A stretch of 6,301 nt of DNA, taken from positions 1 to 6,301 of the forward strand of contig JAFGRS010000072.1 of the NCBI GenBank assembly GCA_016935045.1, in the 5' to 3' direction. The position numbers were made by a program, and so were the translations under genes. This document shows positions 1-6,263 of this stretch, one piece after another (the first letter of the stretch is position 1; each line of letters opens with the position of its first letter). Origin of the DNA: Lentisphaeria bacterium. GTDB lineage: Bacteria > Verrucomicrobiota > Lentisphaeria > Oligosphaerales > JAFGRS01. The notes under the pieces are model-generated. The model saw only the letters and a program-made list of their open reading frames with translations, searched no databases and was not told the DNA's origin.

Positions 1-1
1 A

Positions 2-46
2 GGAGCCGGCGGACGACACCAAGACACGGAGGAAGCGCCGGGGTGA
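2..46 (+). CDS. Possible 3' end of an upstream gene (partial)
   Basis: Reading from base 2 gives 14 codons (GAGGRHQDTEEAPG) and then a TGA at 44-46. That stop overlaps the GTG start of the kinase gene in the arrangement GTGA, which is typical of translationally coupled genes in one operon. The tail is hydrophilic, and nothing in it identifies a family. The other two plus-strand frames are also open here, so the reading frame is a guess from the overlap alone. If it is real, the kinase belongs to an operon that begins outside the window. Confidence 0.3.
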   Translation, partial: GAGGRHQDTEEAPG

Positions 47-1269
47 ACGAAAACTTCGAAGTCTACCTCAAGCAGGTTCTTCAGAACAGCCTCGTGAAAC
101 CTCCCGAGGAGATGATGGAGGACTGCCTGAAGATCTGCATCACCCTGGCCAGCGCCAGCGGCGGCTCCATTCTGGCCGAAGAGGGCCCATTCCTCAAGTT
201 CATCTTCTCGAATGTCCCCTCCCTCATCGGCATGAACGTGCCCTGGGACAGCATCGCCGGCAATACCGCCCGGGAAAGCATCGTCATCTTCACCTACGCC
301 CCCGCCGACAAACGGCATTACGACGCCATCGACGACACCATCAAGCACCAGACCCGTTACCTCCTCAGCATCCCGATCCCCTCGATCCATCAGGCCGCCG
401 AAGCACGGGAACGGGTCAAAAGCGCGGGCGTGCTCCAGCTGCTGTTCAACGAGAACATCTTCCCGGGATTCGATGTCAACACCGGGGCCGTCGAGTTCAG
501 CCTCCAGGACGTCAAGGAACAGGAACGCTACAAGGATACCCTCCAGGATGTCTTCTGGATCCTCCCCAACATCTCCTTCGGCATGGAGGTCATGCGGCTG
601 CGGCAGACCTCCTACCAGGTCATCCATGAACTGAAGAACAAGCTGATCGCCACGCAAAGCTGGCTGAACTGCCTCAAGGAGGATATCGAGGACCTCAGCA
701 AGGAGGCCTTCGAGGACGAGACGGTCAAGGAGGACTTCGAACTGGCCGAGAGCGCCGCGCGGGAGGGCTCGAAACTCGCCGTCAACTACCTGCAACTGAC
801 CAAAATCTACACGCCCCAGGTGGAAGATACGGACCTCAACGAAGTGCTCCGCCGGACGGCGGCGGATATGCGCGTCTTCGCCGCGGATTTCAGCGAGCAT
901 CCCATCGAGATCAAGCTGGATCTCGATGACAAGGTGCCCCTGAAACGCCTCGACCCGGATCAGCTGCGCATGGCCTTCTTCAACCTGTGCAAGAACGCGG
1001 TGGAGGCCCTTGCCGAGTTCCGCACGGAAAACGCCTGCCTGACCATCGCCAGCAGGGAACAGCCGCGCTCGACCCGCATCGACATTGCCGACAACGGGCC
1101 GGGCATGCCCGAGGAAATCGCCAGCAATCTGTTCACGGCCTTCAAGACCAAGAAGCAGGGAGGGACGGGGCTCGGGCTGACCATCTGCAAGAAGATCATC
1201 GACATCCATGGCGGCAACATCCGCTGCGAGACCGGCGCGAAGGGCACGCGCTTCCTAGTGGAAATCTGA
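43..1269 (+). CDS. Cytoplasmic GAF-domain sensor histidine kinase
   Basis: The 408-residue protein autophosphorylates on a histidine and should pass the phosphate to a receiver, most likely the product of the next gene. Residues about 24-185 look like a GAF sensor domain (SGGSIL near 39-44, then the run IGMNVPWDSIAG). The dimerisation/phosphoacceptor helix carries H195 in HELKNKL, with E196 and N199 at the positions used in HisKA kinases for transfer and phosphatase activity; the usual proline after the Asn is a Lys. The ATPase domain has an N-box (NLCKNAVEAL, key N318), a G1 box (DNGPGMP, D350-P356), an F-box (LFTAFKTKK, from 363) and a G2 box (GTGLGL, 374-379). No membrane segment or signal peptide is visible, so the sensed signal is intracellular. 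The start is GTG at 43, with GGAGGA at 28-33 nine bases upstream. The frame stays open to base 1, but the ribosome site favours this start. GAF ligand unknown. Confidence 0.93.
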   Translation: MNENFEVYLKQVLQNSLVKPPEEMMEDCLKICITLASASGGSILAEEGPFLKFIFSNVPSLIGMNVPWDSIAGNTARESIVIFTYAPADKRHYDAIDDTIKHQTRYLLSIPIPSIHQAAEARERVKSAGVLQLLFNENIFPGFDVNTGAVEFSLQDVKEQERYKDTLQDVFWILPNISFGMEVMRLRQTSYQVIHELKNKLIATQSWLNCLKEDIEDLSKEAFEDETVKEDFELAESAAREGSKLAVNYLQLTKIYTPQVEDTDLNEVLRRTAADMRVFAADFSEHPIEIKLDLDDKVPLKRLDPDQLRMAFFNLCKNAVEALAEFRTENACLTIASREQPRSTRIDIADNGPGMPEEIASNLFTAFKTKKQGGTGLGLTICKKIIDIHGGNIRCETGAKGTRFLVEI

Positions 1270-1301
1270 TGGAAAGCCGAGCACATTAAAAGGAATGGTA
1301 C

Positions 1302-1306
1302 AGGAG
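1302..1306 (+). promoter_or_regulatory. Shine-Dalgarno AGGAG deciding the response-regulator start
   Basis: AGGAG lies only 2 bases before the ATG at 1309 but 8 bases before the ATG at 1315. Only the second spacing is normal for initiation, so the protein most likely begins MAERKYIEQ at 1315. The AAAAGGA at 1288-1294 is 14 bases from 1309 and is a poorer candidate. Confidence 0.6.
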
Positions 1307-1314
1307 ACATGACC

Positions 1315-1881
1315 ATGGCCGAACGCAAGTATATCGAGCAATCCCAGGGGTCGAAGGACTCGGAAGCCTACAGTCAGCTCATCGACAGCATCAAGCGCCG
1401 GATGGACCCGACCAGCAATACGGTGCTGATCGTGGATGACGAACGCGCCATTCGGCGACGCGTGGCGCGGGATATCGTCAAGAACGACGCCAGCATTGTC
1501 ATCCATGAGGCCGGCGATGGCCAGGAAGCCCTCGACAAACTGGAAGAAATCCGGCAGACCTACAAGAGGGACCCCGTGCTGATGGTGGTGGACCTGAACA
1601 TGCCGGTCATGGACGGGTGGGCCCTCATCGCTCAACTCAAGAAGGACTACGAGGCCCGGGGCGAAACGCAGGGCATCCCCATCATTGTCCTCTCCTCGAC
1701 CGCCGGCGAGAAGGGCTTCCTGTTCAAGAAATCCGTCCTCGGGGGCAAGAGCGGCTATGCGCCTCTCGTCAATGTCGCCAAGGAAACCTGCATCGACCCG
1801 ACCAAGTACGATGCCAAGGGCGAGAAGGGCCTCATGGCCTGGCTGAAGTACTTTATGGGCAAGGGCAGCACCTACGGATGA
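1315..1881 (+). CDS. Stand-alone response regulator (CheY-like receiver) with unusual C-terminal half
   Basis: The 188-residue protein (190 if ATG 1309 is used) consists of a roughly 35-residue polar N-terminal extension followed by a receiver domain. VLIVDDE supplies the acidic pocket (D41, D42), and VVDLNMPVMDGW supplies the phosphoacceptor D93. IPIIVLSST gives the conserved Ser/Thr position, probably S127. The region after this strand does not follow the usual pattern: the standard Lys-Pro is absent, and the best match to the conserved lysine is K156 in NVAKET, about 29 residues after S127 instead of about 22. The chain ends in an amphipathic stretch, GLMAWLKYFMG. No DNA-binding, enzymatic or other output domain follows. 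It sits 45 bases after the kinase gene on the same strand, so it is the likely phosphate acceptor and probably acts by protein contact or in a phosphorelay. Confidence 0.88.
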   Translation: MAERKYIEQSQGSKDSEAYSQLIDSIKRRMDPTSNTVLIVDDERAIRRRVARDIVKNDASIVIHEAGDGQEALDKLEEIRQTYKRDPVLMVVDLNMPVMDGWALIAQLKKDYEARGETQGIPIIVLSSTAGEKGFLFKKSVLGGKSGYAPLVNVAKETCIDPTKYDAKGEKGLMAWLKYFMGKGSTYG

Positions 1882-2274
1882 TGTCCGCCGGCCGGCGCAG
1901 CGGGTCCCGTCGCCGGGAGCTGGCGTTCCGGCCCCCGACCTGGAGTGACATGGCGGCCGTGGCGGTTTCCGCCTGACCGGTCACGCCGGACAGCCGCCGC
2001 CTTCCTCCCACGTGCCGACATCCCCGGCCCTGCGCCGGCAAGAAAACGTGTGCGGCGGATGCGTGTGCCGGCAACCTCCCCCGGGGGACCGGGGTCCAAG
2101 GGATGTGGCAAGGCAAGTCGTGGCTGTTCTGTTGACAAACGGTCACACGCGAGGGGAGACCGACCCGGCGGTTCCCCACTTGGTGTCATTCTGCGAGCCC
2201 GGCGCCCGGAGTAGGCCGGGTCCTGTCCCCACAGGATCGCGGGGACCGAGAGAAGCGAACAAGGAGAAGCGTTC
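1882..2274 (+). other. GC-rich intergenic region between the signalling operon and the ferritin gene
   Basis: No convincing gene lies in these 393 bases; open frames on both strands are Arg/Pro-rich and look like GC artefacts. A small stem-loop (TCCCG 1905-1909 with CGGGA 1914-1918) follows the regulator stop but has no T-run, so an intrinsic terminator is not shown. TTGACA at 2132-2137 matches a sigma-70 -35 box, but no good -10 follows at normal spacing (about 2155 reads GGAGAC), so the ferritin promoter is unplaced. The 8-base GCCGGCAA occurs at 2034-2041 and 2067-2074. I see no Fur-type AT-rich operator. Confidence 0.6.
2198..2244 (+). promoter_or_regulatory. Two adjacent stem-loops with a competing pairing in the ferritin leader
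   Basis: CCCGGC (2198-2203) pairs with GCCGGG (2215-2220). Directly next to it, TCCTGT (2221-2226) pairs with ACAGGA (2231-2236) around a CCCC loop, extendable by a G-U and a G-C pair to 2219-2238. GGGGAC at 2241-2246 is complementary to GTCCCC at 2225-2230, so it could compete with the second stem or pair with its loop. The structures end 16 to 24 bases before the AAGGAG ribosome site (2261-2266). A role in controlling ferritin translation or mRNA stability is inference; GC-rich DNA makes such stems common by chance. Confidence 0.35.
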
Positions 2275-2775
2275 ATGGCACTGAAGAAGGAAGTGGAGAG
2301 CGTCCTGAACAAGCAGCTCGACAAGGAGTTCGACGCCTCGGTGGTGTACCGGGCGATGGCGATCTACTTCGATCAGGAGTTGCTCAAGGGTCTGGCCGCC
2401 TGGTTCCTCAAGCAGTCGGCGGAAGAACGTTCCCACGCCGAGAAGATCATCGGCTACATGATGGACCGTGGCGGTTCGCCCGTCATCCCGGCGACCAAGG
2501 CCCCCAAGATGGCCTTCGACTCATCCCTGGCAGCCCTCGAAGCCGCACTCGCCCACGAACGGGCCAACACGGCCGGCATCTACGACTGCCTCGAAACCGC
2601 TCAGAAGGTCGGTGACCCCGCCACCGTCGAGATGCTGCAGTGGTTCATCAAGGAACAGGTCGAAGAAGAACAGTGGGCCGAGGAATACACCCAGATGCTC
2701 GAGAGGGTACAGAAGTCCGTGGGGGCCCTCTACGGCTTCGACCACCAGGTGGCCAAAGCCGCCGCGGGCGATTGA
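2275..2775 (+). CDS. Non-haem bacterial ferritin (FtnA-type)
   Basis: The 166-residue four-helix-bundle protein matches the usual length of bacterial ferritin, which forms a 24-subunit cage, oxidises Fe(II) at a di-iron site and stores the mineral in the cytoplasm. Ferroxidase residues are in place: E18 and Y25 (helix A, LDKEFDASVVY), E51 and H54 (helix B, EERSHAEK), E95 (helix C), and E127, Q128, E130 and E131 (helix D, LQWFIKEQVEEEQ). The C-terminal LYGFD matches the short fifth helix of ferritins. Conserved Tyr25 and the E127-Q128 pair favour classical ferritin over bacterioferritin; no haem-binding Met is evident at the usual position (near 52). The start ATG has AAGGAG at 2261-2266, 8 bases upstream. 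With 393 non-coding bases before it and a convergent gene after it, it is probably transcribed alone. Iron- or stress-dependent control is expected for the family, but no operator is visible. Confidence 0.95.
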   Translation: MALKKEVESVLNKQLDKEFDASVVYRAMAIYFDQELLKGLAAWFLKQSAEERSHAEKIIGYMMDRGGSPVIPATKAPKMAFDSSLAALEAALAHERANTAGIYDCLETAQKVGDPATVEMLQWFIKEQVEEEQWAEEYTQMLERVQKSVGALYGFDHQVAKAAAGD

Positions 2776-2782
2776 GCCACGC

Positions 2783-2903
2783 CCCGCGTCCTCGCGGGCA
2801 CGCCTTTCATGAGGTAGGGCCGGCGGTCCCCGACGGCCAAGGGCCCCGAATTGCCGCCCGGGGACCGTGCAGCCTACCGTGGAGCGCCCGCGTTCTCGCG
2901 GGC
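2783..2903. terminator. Probable two-way terminator: nested inverted repeat between convergent genes
   Basis: The region lies 8 bases after the ferritin stop and 54 bases beyond the stop of the minus-strand beta-helix gene. From outside in, a small hairpin (2783-2798) and its mirror (2886-2903) flank GGTAGG (2813-2818) pairing with CCTACC (2873-2878). Inside that, CGGTCCCC (2824-2831) pairs with GGGGACCG (2860-2867), and at the tip GGCC (2835-2838) pairs with GGCC (2842-2845). The outer arms can also pair with each other, making one imperfect palindrome of about 120 bases. No T-run follows on either strand, so a classical Rho-independent mechanism is not supported; transcript-end protection or pausing with Rho are alternatives. 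Confidence 0.45.
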
Positions 2904-2905
2904 AC
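2783..2905. repeat. Pair of near-identical 19-base palindromic repeats
   Basis: The 19 bases at 2783-2801 recur at 2887-2905 with one mismatch (18/19). Each copy is itself a hairpin: CCCGCG and CGCGGG arms around TCCT in the first and TTCT in the second (the second extends to 7 pairs). Because each copy is palindromic, the pair is both a direct and an inverted repeat, and the copies flank the larger stem at 2813-2878. Confidence 0.7.
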
Positions 2906-2956
2906 ATTCATCAGCCATGAGCAATGTTCCGCGCCGGTCGCGCTCCCTGGTGGGGT

Positions 2957-5900
2957 TCAGCGAATGTCGAAGCTGAGGTTGTCCAGATAGAACACGCCAT
3001 CGGTGTCGGTTTCGGCCGCGATGCCGACCCAGGTGACATCGCGAAAGGCCGTGTCGGTGAAGGGGATGGCCAGGGAGGTCTCCTGGTTCCCAGACTGCAG
3101 GGTGAGGGTGTACGTGGCGGGCCCGTCGCCACCCAGCGCGAAGCGGACGGCGACGCCAAACCAGGTCCCGGGCTCCGCCGCGAGCACGGCGATGCCATTG
3201 GCCGTGATCCGGCCCTCGGGGCTGACGCGGATCGAGGGCCCGACGGCATACGGCGGATCGCCGCGCCCCCGGATCTCGGCGTAGAAGGGCGCGGGCTGTG
3301 TCGGGTGCAGCATCGCGTCGAAAGCGAAGGCGATCTGTCCCCGGGTCAGGTTCCTCGGGGCCACATGGATGTAGGGGTAGAAGGGCTTCCTGAGTCCCTT
3401 GCGGTCGGTACAGCGGTAGCTCTTCGAACCGGAGGCGGCCACGCCGCTGGTGACCGCGAAGGTGGCCTGCCCCTCCTTGGCCAGGCGCAGCAATGGCGGC
3501 TCGTAGCCGTCGGGCATGTCCTCGAAGTCGAACGCGAAGGCCTGGGTCCTGGCCAGGTCCTCGGGCGTCCAGACTGCGCTGGGCCGGCGGCGGACGCAGC
3601 GTTCGGGGAGTTGGGTCCATGCTGCCTCCCCGTACAGACCGGCCTTCGAGATCTCGGCGTCGAAGGACTCGAACCCGATGGCCGTAATGGCCGCAGCGCC
3701 CGGATTCAGGGAGAAATCGCGCTCCAGCGGGGCCCGGAAACCCGGGTCCCCCAGCACACTGCCGGCATCCTGCCCCGCAGCCTGCCAGGAGGCAAAATCC
3801 CGGCCCGCAAAACGCAGCCCGGCGCCAACCGAGGTGCTGAAGTACATGTTCTCCCGAAGCACGGGAGGAACCAACCCGGGCTGCCAGGCGGACTGGATGG
3901 CGACATCGTCCGCGGCAACGTAAATGTTGCGCCAGACTTCGCAGCTGTTCGTCTGCCACTGCTCGTTGAGCCCACCGCGGAGAAAGAACCCGTTCCTGGC
4001 GAAAGCGCCGATGTTGTTGCGGAAGGTGTTGTCCACTCCCTTGTGCTGGAAATAGGCGTACCATTCCACGTCGTGGACGAGGTTCTTCTCCACCAGGGCG
4101 CCCCGCGACTGCTCGTCGAGGTACACTCCCGTATAGCCGCAGATGTACGGGTAGGCACGGGTGTCGTGAATGTGGTTGTGGTGGATGTGCGTATCCAGGG
4201 GCCCGAACTGGTAGACCCCGCCTCCGTCGCTGTGATAGCGCAGACCGAGGTGATGAAGGTGATTGTAGGCCACCTCGTTGGCGTGGGAGTAGGACTCGCC
4301 GTGGTGATTCCAACGGGCATCGAGGCCGATGGCGGTGTAGTGGGTGTCGGAGATGTCGTTGTGGAGGATGCGGGTATGGGAGGCAAACCGGTTCACGATG
4401 CCGTAGCATCCGTGCCATACCGTGCCCAGGCGGTGCAGGACGTTGTTCTCGATGGTGTTCCGCAGGACTTCGCCCGGGGTGTGGTCCGCTGCCGGCGAGC
4501 CATCGTCCGGCAGGCGTCTCAGGAGAACCGAGTCGAGTTTCGTGCCGGACTCACGGCCGCGGAAGAGGATGGTGTTGCGGCCGGAACGCAACGCCGCCAC
4601 CAAGGGCTTGCCGTCCAGCTCGCGTCCCACCACGGGCGCTAGAAACCAGGAGGCGCCCACCCCCGTGTCGTAGGTGACCGTCGGACCGTCGTTGACCTGG
4701 ACGGTGAACGAATCGGAACTCCCCGATGGCGCCAGGACCCGCGCGTAGAACACGTACTCCCCAGCCGTGTCCACGGCCACGGACAACTCCGTCTCCCCGC
4801 TGCCCTCGGCCCCCGCGGGCAGAACGACATAGGCCCCCCCGCCGGCCTCCGCGTCCGGTGCCACCACCAGGGCCCCGCGCACGGTCCCCTCTTCCGCCTG
4901 CAGCTCAACATCCCCCGGCAACGGCTGGACACGGGCCGCCAGCAGGGCCCCGAGATGGGTCAGGCCGATCTGCATGGCGCCCCCGCCAATGTCCCAGATG
5001 TGACAGCGCTCGATCCGATTGTCCTGACAGCCCGGACCGAGTTCCATCGCGTACTCGCCCAACTGGGCAAAGGTGCAGCCCTCGAACGTGCTCGACCGCA
5101 ATCCCTCGGCGTAGACCGCCGCATCGAGGAACATGTGTCCCTGGCGGTACATGCCGTCGTAGCGGTCCAGATCGCCGTCGACATGGCGGAAATCGAGGTC
5201 CCGGAAGGTGAGGTGCCCGATGCAGCCCCTCTCCCCCATCCCACCCCGGAAGGTGACCAGGCGGCTGCTCAGCCGCGGCGCGATCACCTCGGCGGCGGCC
5301 AGGTCCTCCCCCGGCAGCGGGTAGTACGTCAGCATCGAGGTCCGCGCGTCCAGATACCATTCCCCGGGAGCGTCCAGCGCCTCGAACACGTTCACGACGT
5401 AGTAGCGGAACGCCTGCTCCCAGAAGTCCACCGAACGTGCGTGAGTACTGCCGAAGCGCACCACGCAACGTTCGGGCGCGATCTCCCGGATACGGTGCAG
5501 GGTCGGGGTCCAGGAACAGAGCAGAACCAGGTCCGCGTCGTGCAGGTTCGTCCACCCCGGATCGATGTCCCCGGCCCGGTAGACGAACGCCTGGCGCTCG
5601 TCCTCCCCCGGAGCCCTGCCCACGGCGCGAAATACCTTCTCGCCCCAGTTGGGATGACGCGCCCGCTGACGCGACTCCCCGTTGACGTAGAGACTGTGGA
5701 AACGCCAGGGCCCGCCGTCATCCAGGGCCGGCACCCGCGTCCGCCAATAGGGTCTTCCGGGCACGGGCTCCCAGGGGCCGGGCAGGAGGCGCCCACCGCT
5801 CAAGACGGCCCGTTCTCCCGGCCAGGAGCTGTAGGTGATGGCAGAGGAAGGTGTGCCCGTGTCTTCGGGCCGGAAAACGATGGGTTCGGCCAACGCGTAG

Positions 5901-6172
5901 CGCCCGCCGCGAAGAAACACGGCGATCGGCTGCGGCCGGGTCTGCGCGACCCGCAGCTCCCGCACCGCCTGCATCGCCCGCGGCAGCGTACGGAAGGGCC
6001 CCTCGAACGTGCCGGACTGCGCATCGTCGCCGTCCGGCGAGACATGCAAGGCGAGGGGGGCAGCCCCCGCCACCGCCGCGGCCCAGGCAACCAGTGCCGG
6101 CACGCCGAACACCCCCCGGACCCGGAGGAGGCGCAGACCCCGCATGGCCTGGGCAAACCGTCCCGTGCACAT
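2957..6172 (-). CDS. Secreted right-handed parallel beta-helix protein with inserted CBM-like domain (possible GH141-like glycosidase)
   Basis: The 1071-residue exported protein probably binds or cleaves a polysaccharide. A signal peptide is visible: Arg-rich N-region, hydrophobic VFGVPALVAWAAAVAG (21-36), likely cleavage near A37. Next is the LHVSPDGDD...GPFRTL motif (42-63) typical of beta-helix carbohydrate enzymes, then IAVFLRGGRY (83-92), LYVNGE (161-166) and GEWYLD (around W272). Helix coils begin near residue 300 (LTFRDLDFRH) and break after MQIGL (M400). An inserted beta-sandwich occupies about 420-555, after which coils resume (NTIENNV, N572) and run to about 800. Acidic residues in DGGGVY (D649) and VYLDE (D686, E687) are conserved-looking active-site candidates. 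DPGF...SLNPGAA (809 on) closes the helix. Residues about 880-1071 form a C-terminal jelly-roll-like domain ending FYLDNLSFDIR. The N-terminal block resembles GH141-type proteins, from memory; substrate unknown. The start is chosen on the Shine-Dalgarno at 6182-6187. Confidence 0.88.
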   Translation of the reverse strand: MCTGRFAQAMRGLRLLRVRGVFGVPALVAWAAAVAGAAPLALHVSPDGDDAQSGTFEGPFRTLPRAMQAVRELRVAQTRPQPIAVFLRGGRYALAEPIVFRPEDTGTPSSAITYSSWPGERAVLSGGRLLPGPWEPVPGRPYWRTRVPALDDGGPWRFHSLYVNGESRQRARHPNWGEKVFRAVGRAPGEDERQAFVYRAGDIDPGWTNLHDADLVLLCSWTPTLHRIREIAPERCVVRFGSTHARSVDFWEQAFRYYVVNVFEALDAPGEWYLDARTSMLTYYPLPGEDLAAAEVIAPRLSSRLVTFRGGMGERGCIGHLTFRDLDFRHVDGDLDRYDGMYRQGHMFLDAAVYAEGLRSSTFEGCTFAQLGEYAMELGPGCQDNRIERCHIWDIGGGAMQIGLTHLGALLAARVQPLPGDVELQAEEGTVRGALVVAPDAEAGGGAYVVLPAGAEGSGETELSVAVDTAGEYVFYARVLAPSGSSDSFTVQVNDGPTVTYDTGVGASWFLAPVVGRELDGKPLVAALRSGRNTILFRGRESGTKLDSVLLRRLPDDGSPAADHTPGEVLRNTIENNVLHRLGTVWHGCYGIVNRFASHTRILHNDISDTHYTAIGLDARWNHHGESYSHANEVAYNHLHHLGLRYHSDGGGVYQFGPLDTHIHHNHIHDTRAYPYICGYTGVYLDEQSRGALVEKNLVHDVEWYAYFQHKGVDNTFRNNIGAFARNGFFLRGGLNEQWQTNSCEVWRNIYVAADDVAIQSAWQPGLVPPVLRENMYFSTSVGAGLRFAGRDFASWQAAGQDAGSVLGDPGFRAPLERDFSLNPGAAAITAIGFESFDAEISKAGLYGEAAWTQLPERCVRRRPSAVWTPEDLARTQAFAFDFEDMPDGYEPPLLRLAKEGQATFAVTSGVAASGSKSYRCTDRKGLRKPFYPYIHVAPRNLTRGQIAFAFDAMLHPTQPAPFYAEIRGRGDPPYAVGPSIRVSPEGRITANGIAVLAAEPGTWFGVAVRFALGGDGPATYTLTLQSGNQETSLAIPFTDTAFRDVTWVGIAAETDTDGVFYLDNLSFDIR

Positions 6173-6181
6173 GGCAACCAT

Positions 6182-6187
6182 CCTCCT
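6182..6187 (-). promoter_or_regulatory. Shine-Dalgarno AGGAGG deciding the beta-helix protein start
   Basis: On the minus strand AGGAGG directly abuts an ATG at 6181-6179, so that codon cannot be served by it, but it lies 9 bases before the ATG at 6172-6170. The later start leaves a clean signal peptide, MCTGRFAQAMRGLRLL. Upstream in-frame starts (TTG 6268, ATG 6229) would add a tail running through a tandem repeat and would bury the signal peptide. Confidence 0.75.
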
Positions 6188-6233
6188 GTACCGAACCGTG
6201 GCGATGGACGGAGCGCCTGATCTATTCATGAAC

Positions 6234-6263
6234 CACGAATGGACACGAATGAACACCAATGGG
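6234..6263. repeat. Three 10-base tandem repeats upstream of the beta-helix gene
   Basis: Three consecutive units occur: CACGAATGGA (6234-6243), then CACGAATGAA (6244-6253), then CACCAATGGG (6254-6263). They are 62 to 91 bases before the chosen start of the minus-strand gene, in an otherwise non-coding stretch (6173-6301). The segment is more AT-rich than its surroundings. The reverse strand reads FIRVHSW, a phrase I remember from false N-terminal extensions in some high-GC genomes; this is not checked. No convincing -35/-10 pair is visible nearby. Confidence 0.7.

Noticed and set aside
1297..1306. Shared GGTACAGGAG ahead of both the response regulator (1297-1306) and the beta-helix gene (minus strand, 6183-6192)
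   Set aside because: Five of the ten bases are simply the Shine-Dalgarno; the rest is short enough to match by chance.
1887..1898. Perfect palindrome CGCCGGCCGGCG after the regulator gene
   Set aside because: Low-complexity GC sequence where such palindromes are frequent; no T-run and no second site.
1878..1976. 32-codon open frame starting ATGATG across the response-regulator stop
   Set aside because: The stop-start overlap looks like coupling, but the product is short and Arg-rich, has no recognisable feature, and no ribosome site of its own was seen.
2132..2160. TTGACA as a sigma-70 -35 box for the ferritin gene
   Set aside because: No acceptable -10 hexamer follows at 16-18 bases; the match alone is too weak to call a promoter.
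1872..2324. Minus-strand open frames in the intergenic region before ferritin
   Set aside because: Arg/Pro-rich composition, overlap with the ferritin start and leader, and no motif; more likely GC artefacts.
2874..4418. Minus-strand open frame of 514 codons in another frame of the beta-helix gene
   Set aside because: Arg/Pro-rich out-of-frame reading overlapping a well-supported gene; its end also runs through the palindromic intergenic element.
2924..4642. Plus-strand open frame of 572 codons opposite the beta-helix gene
   Set aside because: It is antisense to a gene with clear domains, has no recognisable motif, and is the kind of stop-free shadow expected from high-GC codon use.
4955..6220. 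Plus-strand open frame of 421 codons opposite the beta-helix gene
   Set aside because: Antisense shadow rich in Pro, Arg and His with no domain; the minus-strand reading explains the region fully.
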